NCBI RefSeq assembly: GCF_000327385.1
Contig: NW_008709945.1
Span: 186,001-250,000, forward strand
Reading direction: 5' to 3'
From: Lottia gigantea
Lineage: Eukaryota; Mollusca; Gastropoda; Lottiidae
Length of the DNA: 64,000 nucleotides
The notes under the pieces are model-generated. The model was given only the letters and a program-made list of their open reading frames with translations. It was not told the origin of the DNA and searched no databases. Positions within the stretch are counted from its first letter, which is position 1, and every line of letters starts with the position of its first letter. A program made the position numbers and the translations under genes. This document shows positions 39,547-53,815 of the stretch, piece after piece.

Positions 39547-39673
39547 ACTTTTTATGATTTTCAACGAACCCAATTGTATCAAATTGTCTATTCTAATGTA
39601 ATTAAATATGATGTCTGGTTTCATCCCAGCTCATTCAACTCACAATGGTCCAGCGACTACCAGTTGGTCTGAG
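39547..39673 (+). other. candidate exon, possibly non-coding
   Basis: The 127-base segment has a strong acceptor (TTTTTCTTTTCTGCAG) and a perfect-type donor (GAG|GTAAGA). The longest frame through it reads TFYDFQRTQLYQIVYSN and further, but ends in TGA one base before the donor. It may be a last-codon exon with a 3' UTR intron or part of a long non-coding RNA. No partner exons were placed. Confidence 0.33.
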
Positions 39674-41560
39674 GTAAGAAACCCATACCAAGTGTGACGG
39701 GTGTAACAGGTGTGATAGGAGCATGAGTTTAGTGTTATTTAAAACCAGTTCTAAACTTTCACTAAAAATTCTGAACTTCCACGCAATGAACGCACCATTC
39801 GCATTTGCCTCCGAACGTGTTTGAACTATAGCAATTTCTTGTGGTTGTTTAAGATCAAAAATGAAGTGGGAAACAGTTTTTTCTGTGGTGTCATTGCACT
39901 AATCAGTCTTCATTAGCTTCAAAGCTAGACTCCACGTTGTACTAGTGCTTCTGATGCTATTTTCAACCCCATATGAACTATAAATAGCGCATTAATTTCC
40001 CACTGCAGGCGAGAAGAAATTTTTTCGATCATATTTTTCGTAACCTGTCAATGACACTGACACTAAATCAGAAATAGCTCTAATAACAAGTGGTCGGGAG
40101 TTTGGACTGAAAACCACAAATGAGTTCTTTGTGATGAAGATTTTGCTAAAACTGTCTTCAATCAAAAATTTAACCCAGAATAAGATTAAAATAGACCCTA
40201 GTCCAGTTGTGATATTGTGGCCAATTAATTGTTTCATTCAGATAAAAACCATAATTTTGGGAATACAGAACTGTTATTCTCTAGTTAGTTTGATACGAAA
40301 GGGGTGACGAAGATTGATATCGGTTACGGGAAATATAAACTCACTGACCGAGAAATCAATATTTAAGGGAATTGACCTAAAATGAGAAAAGAAATCAATT
40401 AGTTAATCCTGGTGTTTTTCTATAACTTAACGTCACATCAAAAAGGTTAAACTCAATGTGTTCAATTAAGGAAGGGGTTAGCAATAAAGGGTCTCTTTTC
40501 CTATCAATATTAAATCAATATTATCTTACATTAGCTTTTCTCCTGAGCCAGTCAGTCTAAAAAATCGATTTAATTCAAGATAATATGATCGTATCTCAAC
40601 TTTGTTAAAATTTAATTCATGATTTCACATATTTCAAAATAGATTCGTAACAGCTGTTCCCTCGAGTGGGTGTTGGAAGTAAATTGAGTATATAATTTAA
40701 AATCATTCACATTAAATATAATAGTCAACTACCAAACCAACAACACAGACACTACTAACTACTACTAACAGATACCTAGTTTGCGATATCAGCATCCACT
40801 GGAGGCGAACTTTAACTAGGCAACTACCAACCACCAACATTATATATCACAATATGTACCACCACCTTTCTGAAAATAACGATCAATCTTTTATAATATT
40901 TCAACTTACTGTGTGATTCAGTAATATGATCTGCATCTTGCCTCCAGAATCTCTAGGTTGCATAGCCAGGTTCCCACCAAAGATTTAGAATTAGTTCATG
41001 TTTTTTTTTAAAAGTACATGTAGTGCACCCGCTTAAGAGATTTATGTAAATCATCTACATAGGGTGGAAATTAGGTTAAGCTGCCGATATTAAAATTATC
41101 TGCAAATATCTATTCACAAATCTACCTAGGATTACTACGGCATGCGATGCTTTTGATAGATATCATGAAATAGAATGAATACTCAACCAAGCAACATGTA
41201 TAAATGATTTTAAAGCGCGACCTGATAACCATCTATGCAATTATTATGAAATACTTAATCTTAGTAAGTATATAAATCATATGAAAACCTATCATCAACA
41301 GATTTTCTCAGCTGATAAAAGGGATTAAAAAGAGGTTTTCTGACATTTCGGTAACTCACGACTGATGAAGATGTTGCGACTCTTTTTTTTTCGTAATTTG
41401 AGGTAACGTGACCTAGATTTGAAGCTTGTATCGCAAACTGTCTGTTGACTAAACTGGAATTGAAAGGAGACGTCATCTAGAAGTATCTCTTGAATGGTGT
41501 ACATACACGCTGAAGTAAATTTCTGTACGCGATACACATACATAAAATTGACCATTTACA
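39674..41560. other. stretch without supported genes
   Basis: AT-rich sequence leading into the satellite array. The minus-strand frames at 39992-40237 and 41261-41555 have no supporting splice sites or domain. Confidence 0.5.
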
Positions 41561-44463
41561 TATACATGATACTCATGCATACACTTTACATTACATCATG
41601 TTACATGATTCTCATGTAATCCATTTAATTGTACACGATACTCATGCATAAAATTTACATTACCATGACTCTCATGCAATCAATTCAAATGTACATGATA
41701 CTGATGCATACAATTAACATTAACATGATTCTCATGCAATCAATTCAAATGTACATGATACTGATGCATACAATTAACATTAACATGATTCTCATGCAAT
41801 CAATTAAATGTACATGATACTGATGCATACAATATACATTAACATGATTCTCATGCAATCAACTTAAATGTACATGATACTGATGCATACAATATACATT
41901 AACATGATTCTCATGCAATCAACTTAAATGTACATGATACTCATGCATACAATATACATTAACATGATTCTCATGCAATCAACTTAAATGTACATGGTAC
42001 TGATGCATACAATATACATTAACATGATTCTCATGCAATCAATTTAAATGTACATGATACTGATGCATACAATTAACATTAACATGATTCTCATGCAATA
42101 AACTTAAATATACATGATACTCATGCATACAATATACATTAACATGATTCTCAAGTAATCAATTCAAATGTACATGATACTGATGCATACAATATACATT
42201 AACATGATTTTCATGTAATCAATTCAAATGTACATGATACTGATGCATACAATTAACATTAACATGATTCTCATGCAATCAATTTAAATGTACATGATAC
42301 TCATGCATACAATATACATTAACATGATTCTCAAGTAATCAATTCAAATGTATATGATACTGATGCGTACAATTAACATTAACATGATTTTCATGTAATC
42401 AATTTAAATGTACATGATACTGATGCATACAATTTACATTACCATGATTCTCATGCAATCAATTTAAATGTACATGATACTGATGCATACAATTAACATT
42501 AACATGATTTTCATACAATCAATTCAAATGTACATGATACTGATGCATACAATTAACATTGACATGATTCTCATACAATCAACGTAAATGTACATGATAC
42601 TCATGCATACAATTTTCATTAACATGATTCTCATGCAATCAATTCAAATGTACATGATACTCATGCATACAATTTACATTAACATGATTCTCATGCAATC
42701 AATTTAAATGTACATGATACTCATGCATACAATTTACATTAACATGATTCTCATGCAATCAATTTAAATGTACATGATACTGATGCATACAATTTACATT
42801 AACATGATTTTCAAGTAATCAATTCAAATGTACATGATACTGATGCATACAATATACATTAACATGATTCTCATGCAATCAATTTAAATGTACATGATAC
42901 TGATGCATACAATTAACATTAACATGACTCTCATGCAATCAATTTAAATGTACATGATACTGATGCATACAATTAACATTAACATGATTCTCATGCAATC
43001 AACTTAAATGTACACGATACTCATGCATACAATATACATTAACATGATTCTCATGCAATCAACTTAAATGTACATGATACTCATGCATACAATATACATT
43101 AACATGATTCTCATGCAATCAATATAAATGTACATGATACTGATGCATACAATATACATTAACATGATTCTCAAGTAATCAATTCAAATGTATATGATAC
43201 TGATGCGTACAATTAACATTAACATGATTCTCATGCAATCAACTTAAATGTACATGATACTGATGCATACAATATACATTAACATGATTCTCAAGTAATC
43301 AATTCAAATGTATATGATACTGATGCGTACAATTAACATTAACATGATTCTCATGCAATCAATTCAAATGTACATGATACTGATGCATACAATATACATT
43401 AACATGATTCTCAAGTAATCAATTCAAATGTACATGATACTGATGCATACAATATACATTAACATGATTCTCATGCAATCAACTTAAATGTACATGATAC
43501 TCATGCATACAATTAACATTAACATGATTCTCAAGTAATCAATTCAAATGTATATGATACTGATGCGTACAATTAACATTAACATGATTTTCATGTAATC
43601 AATTTAAATGTACATGATACTGATGCATACAATTAACATTAACATGATTTTCATGCAATCAATTTAAATGTACATGATACTGATGCATACAATTAACATT
43701 GACATGATTCTCATGCAATCAATTCAAATGTACATGATACTGATGCATACAATTAACATTAACATGATTTTCATACAATCAACTTAAATGTACATGATAC
43801 TCATGCATACAATTTTCATTAACATGATTCTCATGCAATCAATTCAAATGTACATGATACTGATGCATACAATTAACATTGACATGATTCTCATACAATC
43901 AACTTAAATGTACATGATACTCATGCATACAATTTTCATTAACATGATTCTCATGCAATCAATTTAAATGTACATGATACTGATGCATACAATTTACATT
44001 AACATGATTCTCATGCAATCAATTTAAATGTACATGATACTCATGCATACAATTTACATTAACATGATTTTCATACAATCAATTTAAATGTACATGATAC
44101 TGATGCATACAATTTACATTAATATGATTCTCATGCAATCAATTTAAATGTACATGATACTGATGCATACAATTTACATTAATATGATTTTCATGTAATC
44201 AATTCAAATGTACATGATACTGATGCATACAATTTACATTAATATGATTCTCATGCAATCAACTTAAATGTACATGATACTGATGCATACAATTTACATT
44301 AATATGATTTTCATGTAATCAATTCAAATGTACATGATACTGATGCATACAATTTACATTAACATGATTCTCATGCAATCAATTCAAATGTACATGATAC
44401 TGATGCATACAATTTACATTAACATGATTCTCATGTAATCAATTCAAATGTACATGATACTGA
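41561..44463. repeat. satellite array of 60-bp dimers (two 30-bp halves)
   Basis: About 48 head-to-tail copies of a 60-bp unit with almost no length change from 41821 to 44460. Each unit is a dimer of related 30-bp halves: one begins ACATGATACTGATGCATACA, the other ACATGATTCTCATGCAATCA. The halves differ consistently (ATAC against ATTC, GCATAC against GCAATC), so the 60-bp dimer is the amplified unit, a simple higher-order repeat. Left-edge copies (41561-41700) are more diverged. No gene or transposon ends are seen inside. Confidence 0.97.
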
Positions 44464-47400
44464 AGGTATTGTATATTTACGTCGAAAACATGATGGTATT
44501 TTTAACAAGATAAAATTTAGAGAGTTTATACCTGACTTTTATATCGATGCATAGCTAATGACCATTTGTAGAATATGCAGATTTTCTTGATGAACTTGTT
44601 AATTAAGTCATGTAGATTATGTTAACAAATGTCACCATCTGAGCATCTGCTTATATTATGTATATTAATTAACAGAACATACACAAAATAAATGTCACAA
44701 CAAAAATATATGTATAAAATATCAATAAAAAGAACATAAAGGTCCCATACCTTCAATAACATTTGTAAAGCTGACATTTGGTAACATCTGTAAATGTGCT
44801 AAGTTAGTCTACAATTAGTAGGTAGTACCTTCAATATGACTAAATACAAATTATTGAACTGACTTAGTTGACGTTTATTCAGTCATTTTTGTCGAAAATA
44901 ATATAACCACGTTATACGAGTTGAAAATGTACGCCTATTTTCAAATGCCTATCGATATCAATATAACAATATCAGAATAATAATACGTTACATCAAATGT
45001 TATGTTCAAACTTGAACAGAACGTATGATAATTCTATTCAAATCATAAAATTAGAGGTTAGGGTGGTTGAAAGTTAACAAGTTACTGGCGCAGGGTTCAA
45101 GCAGTGTTAAGATGGGGGTACGTCTTATCAACAGGAAGTCGAATTGCAGCGTAATATCGACGTTCGCTCTTTACATCGCATAATGTAAATTCTGATATAC
45201 AGACAACGCATTTCTTTCTTATTTGAAAGTAATATGGGACGTTTCCAGACAGCTGCTAAAAATATATGAAGATGTCATGGGATTGACGGTATATTATTTT
45301 TTTAAATATAGAAAAATGAAATAAAAGCGGTACATCCTGGCAACAGACTGAGGCTATCGATTAGTATGTCTGTACACGTAGACGACTTTTGAAGACAATT
45401 TAAGTCTAATTTGGCAAAATAAGCTACACATGAAAAACTGTCTATAATAGCATGTAAATGTATATCACTTTGTTGTTCGAAACATGCGAAAAAATCCCCT
45501 CAAAACAGGGTTCCACCGGTCGACAAGTTTCAAAATAGCTATCAGAGGCTAGAAGAGAGGCAGATGTATCGGTCTTTTCAAATAGCTTACTTTGCAGAAA
45601 ATACGTCCTGAGAGTGGGATTCGTATACTATTTTACAAGGCTGAATATATCTTCAAATTGAAAGTATGTACTGTATATTGATTATTGAAACAAACAAGTG
45701 ACAAAACGAGACTGAAAAGCCCCATAAGCGTTCAGTACTACTTATATAATAATGTGTTGTTGGTGATACATAACCCTAGGCATGGCCGAATCAGGAAGAT
45801 TTTTCTTATATAGTTCACAAACAGAAATGCCAATTGACAATTTAGTACTACCTAAAAGCAGTAACATATATAAAAAAAAACTTAATGACGCATTCATCAC
45901 ACTTACAGATGACACTTTATGAAAAAGTAGACTAACTTTGACTTTAATGTAAAAAGTACAAACATATACAATAACTGACATTGTTTCAGGTCGATTTTTC
46001 AAAAAGACAAAGAAAACTTTCTTTTCAGAAAACACCCTCGTAAGATAAAGTAGAATACAATACTTTATTATTAATTTTAATTCATCTGGCGGAATAATGA
46101 TTGATTGCTTGTATATGTATAAAAACTTTATATAAAACTAAATATTGCACTAATATTTTTATGGTTCATATACTAAACAACTGTTCTCAAAGCAAACAAA
46201 ATTCATCTATCGCGACACTTTGATTTTTTAACAATTACGTCGCCTTCTCTCGTTTTGAACCGAAAAAATCATGGTTTGTTATAGAAAAGTAGATTGGCAA
46301 TTAATCTCATCCATCCTATCTTACGAAATGTAAACATATTCGAGAATTCTATTACTTGTATCTTCTGTACCACGTTGAATTTTAACTCTATAGACCGAGC
46401 ACATGACGACATCCAATCTGATTAAAATTCGAAAGGTGACGCGACTCCACTTGTCCTCCATAATCTGTGGAAGTTATTGTGCATCCCATATTCTGAATCA
46501 ACCAGTCAAGTGCTCTGTTTAATGTAAGGTTTCCTCACTATATGTGAGAAACACTGGAATATTCATGGTAAAAGTTTGATTAGCATTGTCCATTTAAAAC
46601 AGTGTTTTTGACTGATTAACATAAATAGCTTTTGATCATACTGGGCCAGAATTCGACAAAACCGCTGGCGTAATCAACATAATGGCATTGAAACATTTTT
46701 AAAACATAAGGAAACATATACACATGTCTTGTTCTCTCGCTCTAAGATGACATTGTCGTCACAAATCGTTATTTAGGTTTCGCTATATTCTATGATAAAG
46801 AATTAGCAGTACCAGCTTTCGCACAGTTGCTACCGTAATGCTCTGAGCAGACTCGAGAATCTATATGTCCGTCTTGTCTAATGTTTTAGAGGCATTTCAA
46901 GTGCCCACTGTAGTTGGAAAGGTTGGAAAGGTTGGAAAGCAAGGGTCTCGAACAGATCAGTGTTGACTTCAGCCTCCAAAGAGACCCTTTTGGTATCTCT
47001 GGTTATTGCAGATAGCAATTTAAGGCCAAAGATATGAGAAGCCCAACAGGTTCTATACCATAAAAAAAAAATCCATAACTGAAAATTCATCGTTAATAAA
47101 AATGCCTATAATTGTTAAATAAAATAACACCACAATATTCCTGTTCAGATATAATACAGTGATATTGATTAAGTGTTCGATTTACTTCTACTTAAAAGAG
47201 TACTAGATATGCTAAAAAATACTATTCCGTAACAAAATTAGCAATTTTTTTAAGATTTGGTAAATTAAGTACATAAGTTAACTTTGCCTTCCATTTGCTG
47301 ATCGGTGGTCGTATATCATTGCAAATGATTGTGTAGGCAAGTTATGTGGTTAGCATTCTCATTTTGTAGTTGATAAAGGATATATGTTTGAAAGACTGCT

Positions 47401-48290
47401 TAAGGTCACCATCAACTTTTCTTTGTACAGGCTCCAATATATCACTGTAGTGACTAAAATCCATCACCTGGAAATAATCTCTGGGTTATATTCTGGATAT
47501 AGGCGTTTTCACAAACTCTCAACTCTGTGGCACTGCTACATGTATATGGTAGTAATTGTCTGATGCTTGTAGTTTTGCTACCTTGAAAATAAAGATCATA
47601 CATTGCCACATAAATTAAACCAATTTCAAATTTAGTCACCTAGGTGTTGTAACGGTGGTCTTCCTTAAAGTCCAAAATTGAGATCTTGTATGCGCCGTGT
47701 CTAGGCTCTGTTTCTAAGAAGTTATTTAATTTAACATGGAGGTGAACTAAGTTCGTGTTCTGATTTTGGAAACAAAGTCATGCGCGAAGCTTCGAATTAA
47801 ACTTATCTCATATGATACATTTCAAATTATACACTATAAGTGCTCCTTACTGCTTTAGTGCACATGGGCATAAGCATATACATACATAATATAATGAAAG
47901 TTTTTTGTAAAGTCTAATTCTATTGGGGAGCAAGGTATCATTTCGGAGATTTTGAGTGCAATAATATACTATGTCCCGTGGGACCAACGTTGAAATTTAC
48001 GTTCAGTTGAGCGATGTCACCTTATAGATATGGTACAGCAAATTGCCTTTAAGGCATCTAGATTAGGACGGAAATCACTTAGCTTAGTCATTAACTTACT
48101 TCTCACTAACGTATGTTTACATTCTCTCTTCATTCAAGTTATTTCAAAAACAGATCAGCCAATGAGGGTACAGTACAACTACACTAATACGTTGTACAAT
48201 ATTATAGTATTATAAGTTTTAAGATCTAGAAGTAATTGCTTTATTTACCTAATCTTCCCAGGACTGGATATGCGGTAGAATATAACTGAA
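44464..48290. other. stretch without supported genes
   Basis: AT-rich. A short (GGTTGGAAA)n run lies at 46914-46937. Minus-strand frames at 45742-46035 and 46878-47090 lack splice support and conserved features. Confidence 0.5.
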
Positions 48291-49637
48291 TTAAAGGGGC
48301 ATTCCGCTTTTTTGTAAAAAGTTGTCATTATCAAAAACGTAGTAAAATATATCTGAAAATATTTATAAAGTATGCTATTTATATCTATGTATCTTTATGA
48401 TCAAACTGAATTTGTTAGTACTGATTGTTAATTAAGCAGTTAGACCTAGTTTTGGTGTTTGGCTTTATAATGGCTCGATATTATTAGTTGAAATCTTTAG
48501 AATACATAGAAGACATATTTCTCTACAATTAGACGTAAATTTACTCAAATCCGTAAGAGCTTCCAAACAGCATAACGAACTTTAAAAACCTCGGTAATGT
48601 TTTTAAATATTTTTGGCGTTTAAAAATTAACGGCTGGATATTTTTAGTTGCAACTTTCAGATACGTTAAAGGGCACATTTCGATTTTGGTCTATAGTTTC
48701 ACAAATTTGAGCAAACAAAATTTCAACCTAATACAAAAATAGCGATGCCATCGTAATACACCCACATTTGTAATGGCAGCTAATTTGTCCGTGAGGTTGA
48801 CAAGAGTTATCAGTAAATGACTGTTTCTGAGAGTGAAATTTTCATATTTCATGGGTTTTGTTTACAGATTTTTTATACAAGTGGGATTAATTTAACATGT
48901 CAAGTTTCATTTAATCAATATAGAATTGAATCTTTTGTATGGCAGCAAGTGGCAAATCTTTGTGTTAAGACAGTTATATATTTACGGACAGACAGACGGC
49001 TATATAGGGTTTATCCTTGGGTGATTACAAACACTCACACCAAGTTTCGTCAAAATCCATCAAGAAACCAGCTCTCTATCGTGTCCACAAACAATTCAAG
49101 AACAAGGGCAATAACTCATAGTAAATATTTTTCGATTCGTCTGATTTTCAATAGGGATCATCCTTGGGTGATTACAAACACTCACACCAAATTTCGTCAA
49201 AATCCATCAAGAAACCAGTTCTCTATCGTGTCCACATTCTATCGTGTCCACAAACAATTCAAGAACAAGGGCAATAACTCATAGTAAATATTTTTCGATT
49301 CGTCTGAATTTCAAAAGGGGTTCATCCTTGGGTGATTACAAACACTCACACCAAGTTTCGTCAAAATCCATCAAGAAACCAGCTCTCTATCGAGTCCACA
49401 AACAATTCAAGAACAAAGGCAGTAACTCATAGTAAATAATTTTCGATTTGTCTGATTTTCAATAGGGTTCATCCTTGGGTGATTCACTGATTACAAACAC
49501 CAACACCAAGTTTCGTCAAAATCCATCCAGAAATCAGCTCTCTATCGTGTCCACAAACAATTGTGGACAGACAGAGGCGACGGCTTTATACGCCCACATT
49601 AATGTGTGGGCGTTTAAAAAGCGGAATGCCTCTTTAA
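48291..49637. mobile_element. 1.34-kb TTAA-flanked non-autonomous DNA transposon
   Basis: The element at 48295-49633 lies between TTAA copies (48291-48294 and 49634-49637). The terminal inverted repeats are AGGGGCATTCCGCTTTTTT and AGAGGCATTCCGCTTTTT, about 19 bp with one mismatch. Inside there is no transposase. The right third holds four direct repeats, and near the right end is a hairpin with arms CGCCCACA and TGTGGGCG (49591-49612). The TTAA target suggests mobilisation by a piggyBac-like enzyme (inference). Confidence 0.75.
49018..49560. repeat. four direct repeats inside the TTAA element
   Basis: Copies begin at about 49018, 49166, 49329 and 49476, spaced about 150 bases. Each contains CAAGTTTCGTCAAAATCCAT and CTATCGTGTCCACAAACAAT or close variants. 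The frames across them are open for 60-155 codons but only because the repeat lacks stops. Confidence 0.88.
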
Positions 49638-50889
<1,252 letters not shown>

Positions 50890-53658
50890 ACACGGATCAA
50901 CTATTCATCAGCATTTTGTGATTTCTCTATTGGTAAGTAGGTAAATAAAAAATCAACTTTTAAACCATTGATTGAAAAGTTATCAGACATCCATTCAGGA
51001 AGTATTCGTAAAAACAAAACTCAGGAAAAAATAAGTGAAAAAATAATTTTTTTGTCCTTGGGCGATTAGAAAATCACATTTTTCTTTTCAGAAAAATACT
51101 ATAATTTTTAAATAGGTAGGTCTATACAAGAAATGGATTAAGAAACAAATGAATTTATTGTCCAAAGTCACTTTAGATTTGAAGATTTATACATCAAGCT
51201 CTTCCTTATAACAGGGTTAATAAAATCTGTAACCTGGTGCATCACCCATAGAGATGGTTATTGTGGATGGATGTTGTCAAATTTTAAACAGTTGTATGGT
51301 ACTTTAGTTTTTTAAAATGATAAAATTTAATATGTTTCATATATCTTATCTTTACATAAATTCTTTTTTTTCAGAATGTGTAGTACAGTGATACTTTTTC
51401 AAAGACACTATTTGAACTTACCCTTCAGTTTGTTGACAGAGAAAAATCATCAGTTCGTAGCGTGAAGTGGAAGACATGTTCCTTTTTCATTTCCTAAATG
51501 ATCTTTCTGGGCTAATGTGTTCATGACTGCATATTTTAAAGAATCGGTGGTTCCAGTTCAATATTGCAATTTATTGTGATAAATCGAATCAAAAACATCA
51601 AGAGTGCAAACCTTTTTAAAAACAAACTTTAAATAGTTCAATATAGATTTTAATTCAGAAAATTTCTAAAATAATTTTAGAGTTTTAAAGTGAAAGAAGA
51701 ATGAATGGAAGTGTGAATGCTATGCAAATAAAATTCATGATTAGTAGTATAAGGTTCCTTATCTAAAAAACCAGAATAAAATTATGGAAGAAGGCTGAAA
51801 TGATTTTTTTCCTCTTTGCCTTTGGCCTTATATATTTGTTGTCTTTATAAAACATTTGATCAAGTTTTAAATTGCTTTTGGTATATCAGACTTACTAGAT
51901 AGTTGATCAACGAAGAAAATCCTTTGGTACCATTTAATGTCTTTAAAACTATTGCAATTTGTTGATTTATTGTAAAGAAAGAAGTTTTAGTTTCATTCTA
52001 TTGTGATGTTGATATGCAAATTGGCTTTGACTTCTTAATTATTCTTTTATGAAGAGAATTTAATCAATCTTGTTGACCAAGATATTTCTTTTGTTAAGAT
52101 ATAAGAATGCTTGACATTTTTTATTTCAATTTCTAGTCGTATTTATTAGTTGTTATTTGGTATTTAGTGCAATACTTGTTTTTTTCTATAGCCAAAGAAT
52201 TTTTATGAAATCCTACTTTGACAGTTTACATATTTCTTACATTTTCTATTAATCTATTAATACACTTTAATACATTGATTATATCTAAAGGATTTCAGGG
52301 TTTTGTTAAAACTAGTCCCACCTCAAAGTTAAGATTTCTGGTGTAAAATATCAAAGTTTTAATTCATGAACCAGACAGTGAAATAGAGCAGCAAGGTTAC
52401 CTTCACCTTGACTTGATAACTTACAACACCACACCCATTTTTCTAATGATTATTATTATATATTAATAAAATATAGCACCAGCAGTATACTGGCAATGAG
52501 CACGACATGCATTTTGTTCATCACTATTAAGGATTCATATTATTATTGACCCATTATTCAATTTGAAAATTTTAATTCTTTATTAAATAATAGGATTTTA
52601 ACATCATGTTCTCTTTTATAATGTAATTTTCTGGTCATATTGTTATTTAAGAATCCACTTTTTCATGTGGCTTTTGGTCATATCTAAATATATTACGAAT
52701 TATAATCTTTGATAATGAAGCAATTTGCAAAATTTAATAACAGGGACCCACCTTAGTATATGACAGAGAAAAAAATATAAGTATTCTGGAAATTTGATCA
52801 TTATATAATGAATCTGAAAAATGTTTGTGTTAGGCTAACTATGATTGCTCTATTCAATATTTTATGTTGGCATTTACTATAATACTCAGCAAAGTGAATC
52901 TCCTTTTTTATTTTAGCTTTTAATTTATTATTTGTCAATTTTCTGTTTATTACTTATGCCAGATTCTTGGCCTTACAGCATTACTTTTAATTATACGGGC
53001 TTCATGTAATTACTGATATCAGGTGTGATATATTGATCTGCCTGTATTTACAAACCATGTTCATTGGGAGCCATGTTTCCAACCTATGTGTCTTGTTAAT
53101 TTGATAGTAAGTGCTGCATGAATTGCTCAGATGGAGTTGTTAGAAGAAGTGGAAGTGATCTCCCATTATTGTCCTGATCACTTGCTTCTTAATGTTCATT
53201 TCAATTGATGAACTTGAAGAGTAAGCTCAGTATAACAATTCTACTGACAGATCATGCAGTAATAAAGTTATTGAAATATCTCTTATTTATAAAATAAATC
53301 TGTATCTTTATAAAGTTGTTTATTTTTCAAAATGCTTTGATAGTATTCATATGCACCCATTTGAGAGCAGACTGATTCCAATCAGTACAAAGCATGATAT
53401 TCTTAAGAGGCATTCTTCTGCAAGAAAGCTAGAAAGTATATATCACCTCAGAACAGTGTTAACATACCTTGGCTTGGAACACTGAGAGAAAATGACGCAG
53501 CGCCAATGAAGCTCTACTAGTAGCACCTCGTGTGCTGGTAATTTTGAGTGTATTTGGCCACTCGTGGTCGTGTGGAAAATATCTATCTTGTTTGATATTT
53601 TTGACCACTCTTGCCGATGGCACACTGTGTGCGACGCATACGTTATTGGTATTCAAAA
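50890..53658 (+). other. probable 3' UTR and flank of the InaF-motif gene
   Basis: Very AT-rich with no coding signal on either strand. A possible 3' UTR intron runs from the donor at 50934 to the TTTTTTTTCAG acceptor at about 51375. A polyadenylation hexamer AATAAA occurs at 53261-53266; others are scattered earlier. The extent of the UTR cannot be fixed from sequence. Confidence 0.35.
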
Positions 53659-53815
53659 ATGGCAGCGCCCAGTGAAGAAGTAACAGAAGCAATCCTTGAG
53701 GACAAATTTGTTGAATTATGGCAAGATTACCCACTGCCTTTATAATATCCGATCGCCTGAATTTAAAGACAAGGACAAGCGTGTCAGCGCTATCCAAAAA
53801 ATAGCGACAGCCTAA
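53659..53815 (+). pseudogene. MADF-domain gene fragment, decayed
   Basis: An ATG in excellent context (AAAAATGGCAGC) opens MAAPSEEVTEAILEDKF, followed by VELWQDYP. This is the first helix region of a MADF domain, a DNA-binding fold related to Myb/SANT. The next part of the domain (LYNIRSPEFKDKDKRVSAIQ, then KIATA) lies in a different frame from about 53738 and meets a TAA at 53813. The piece therefore has one frameshift near 53736-53741 and a premature stop. MADF proteins are transcription factors or the DNA-binding partners of PIF/Harbinger transposases; which one this came from is unclear. No further domain is seen downstream. Confidence 0.6.
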
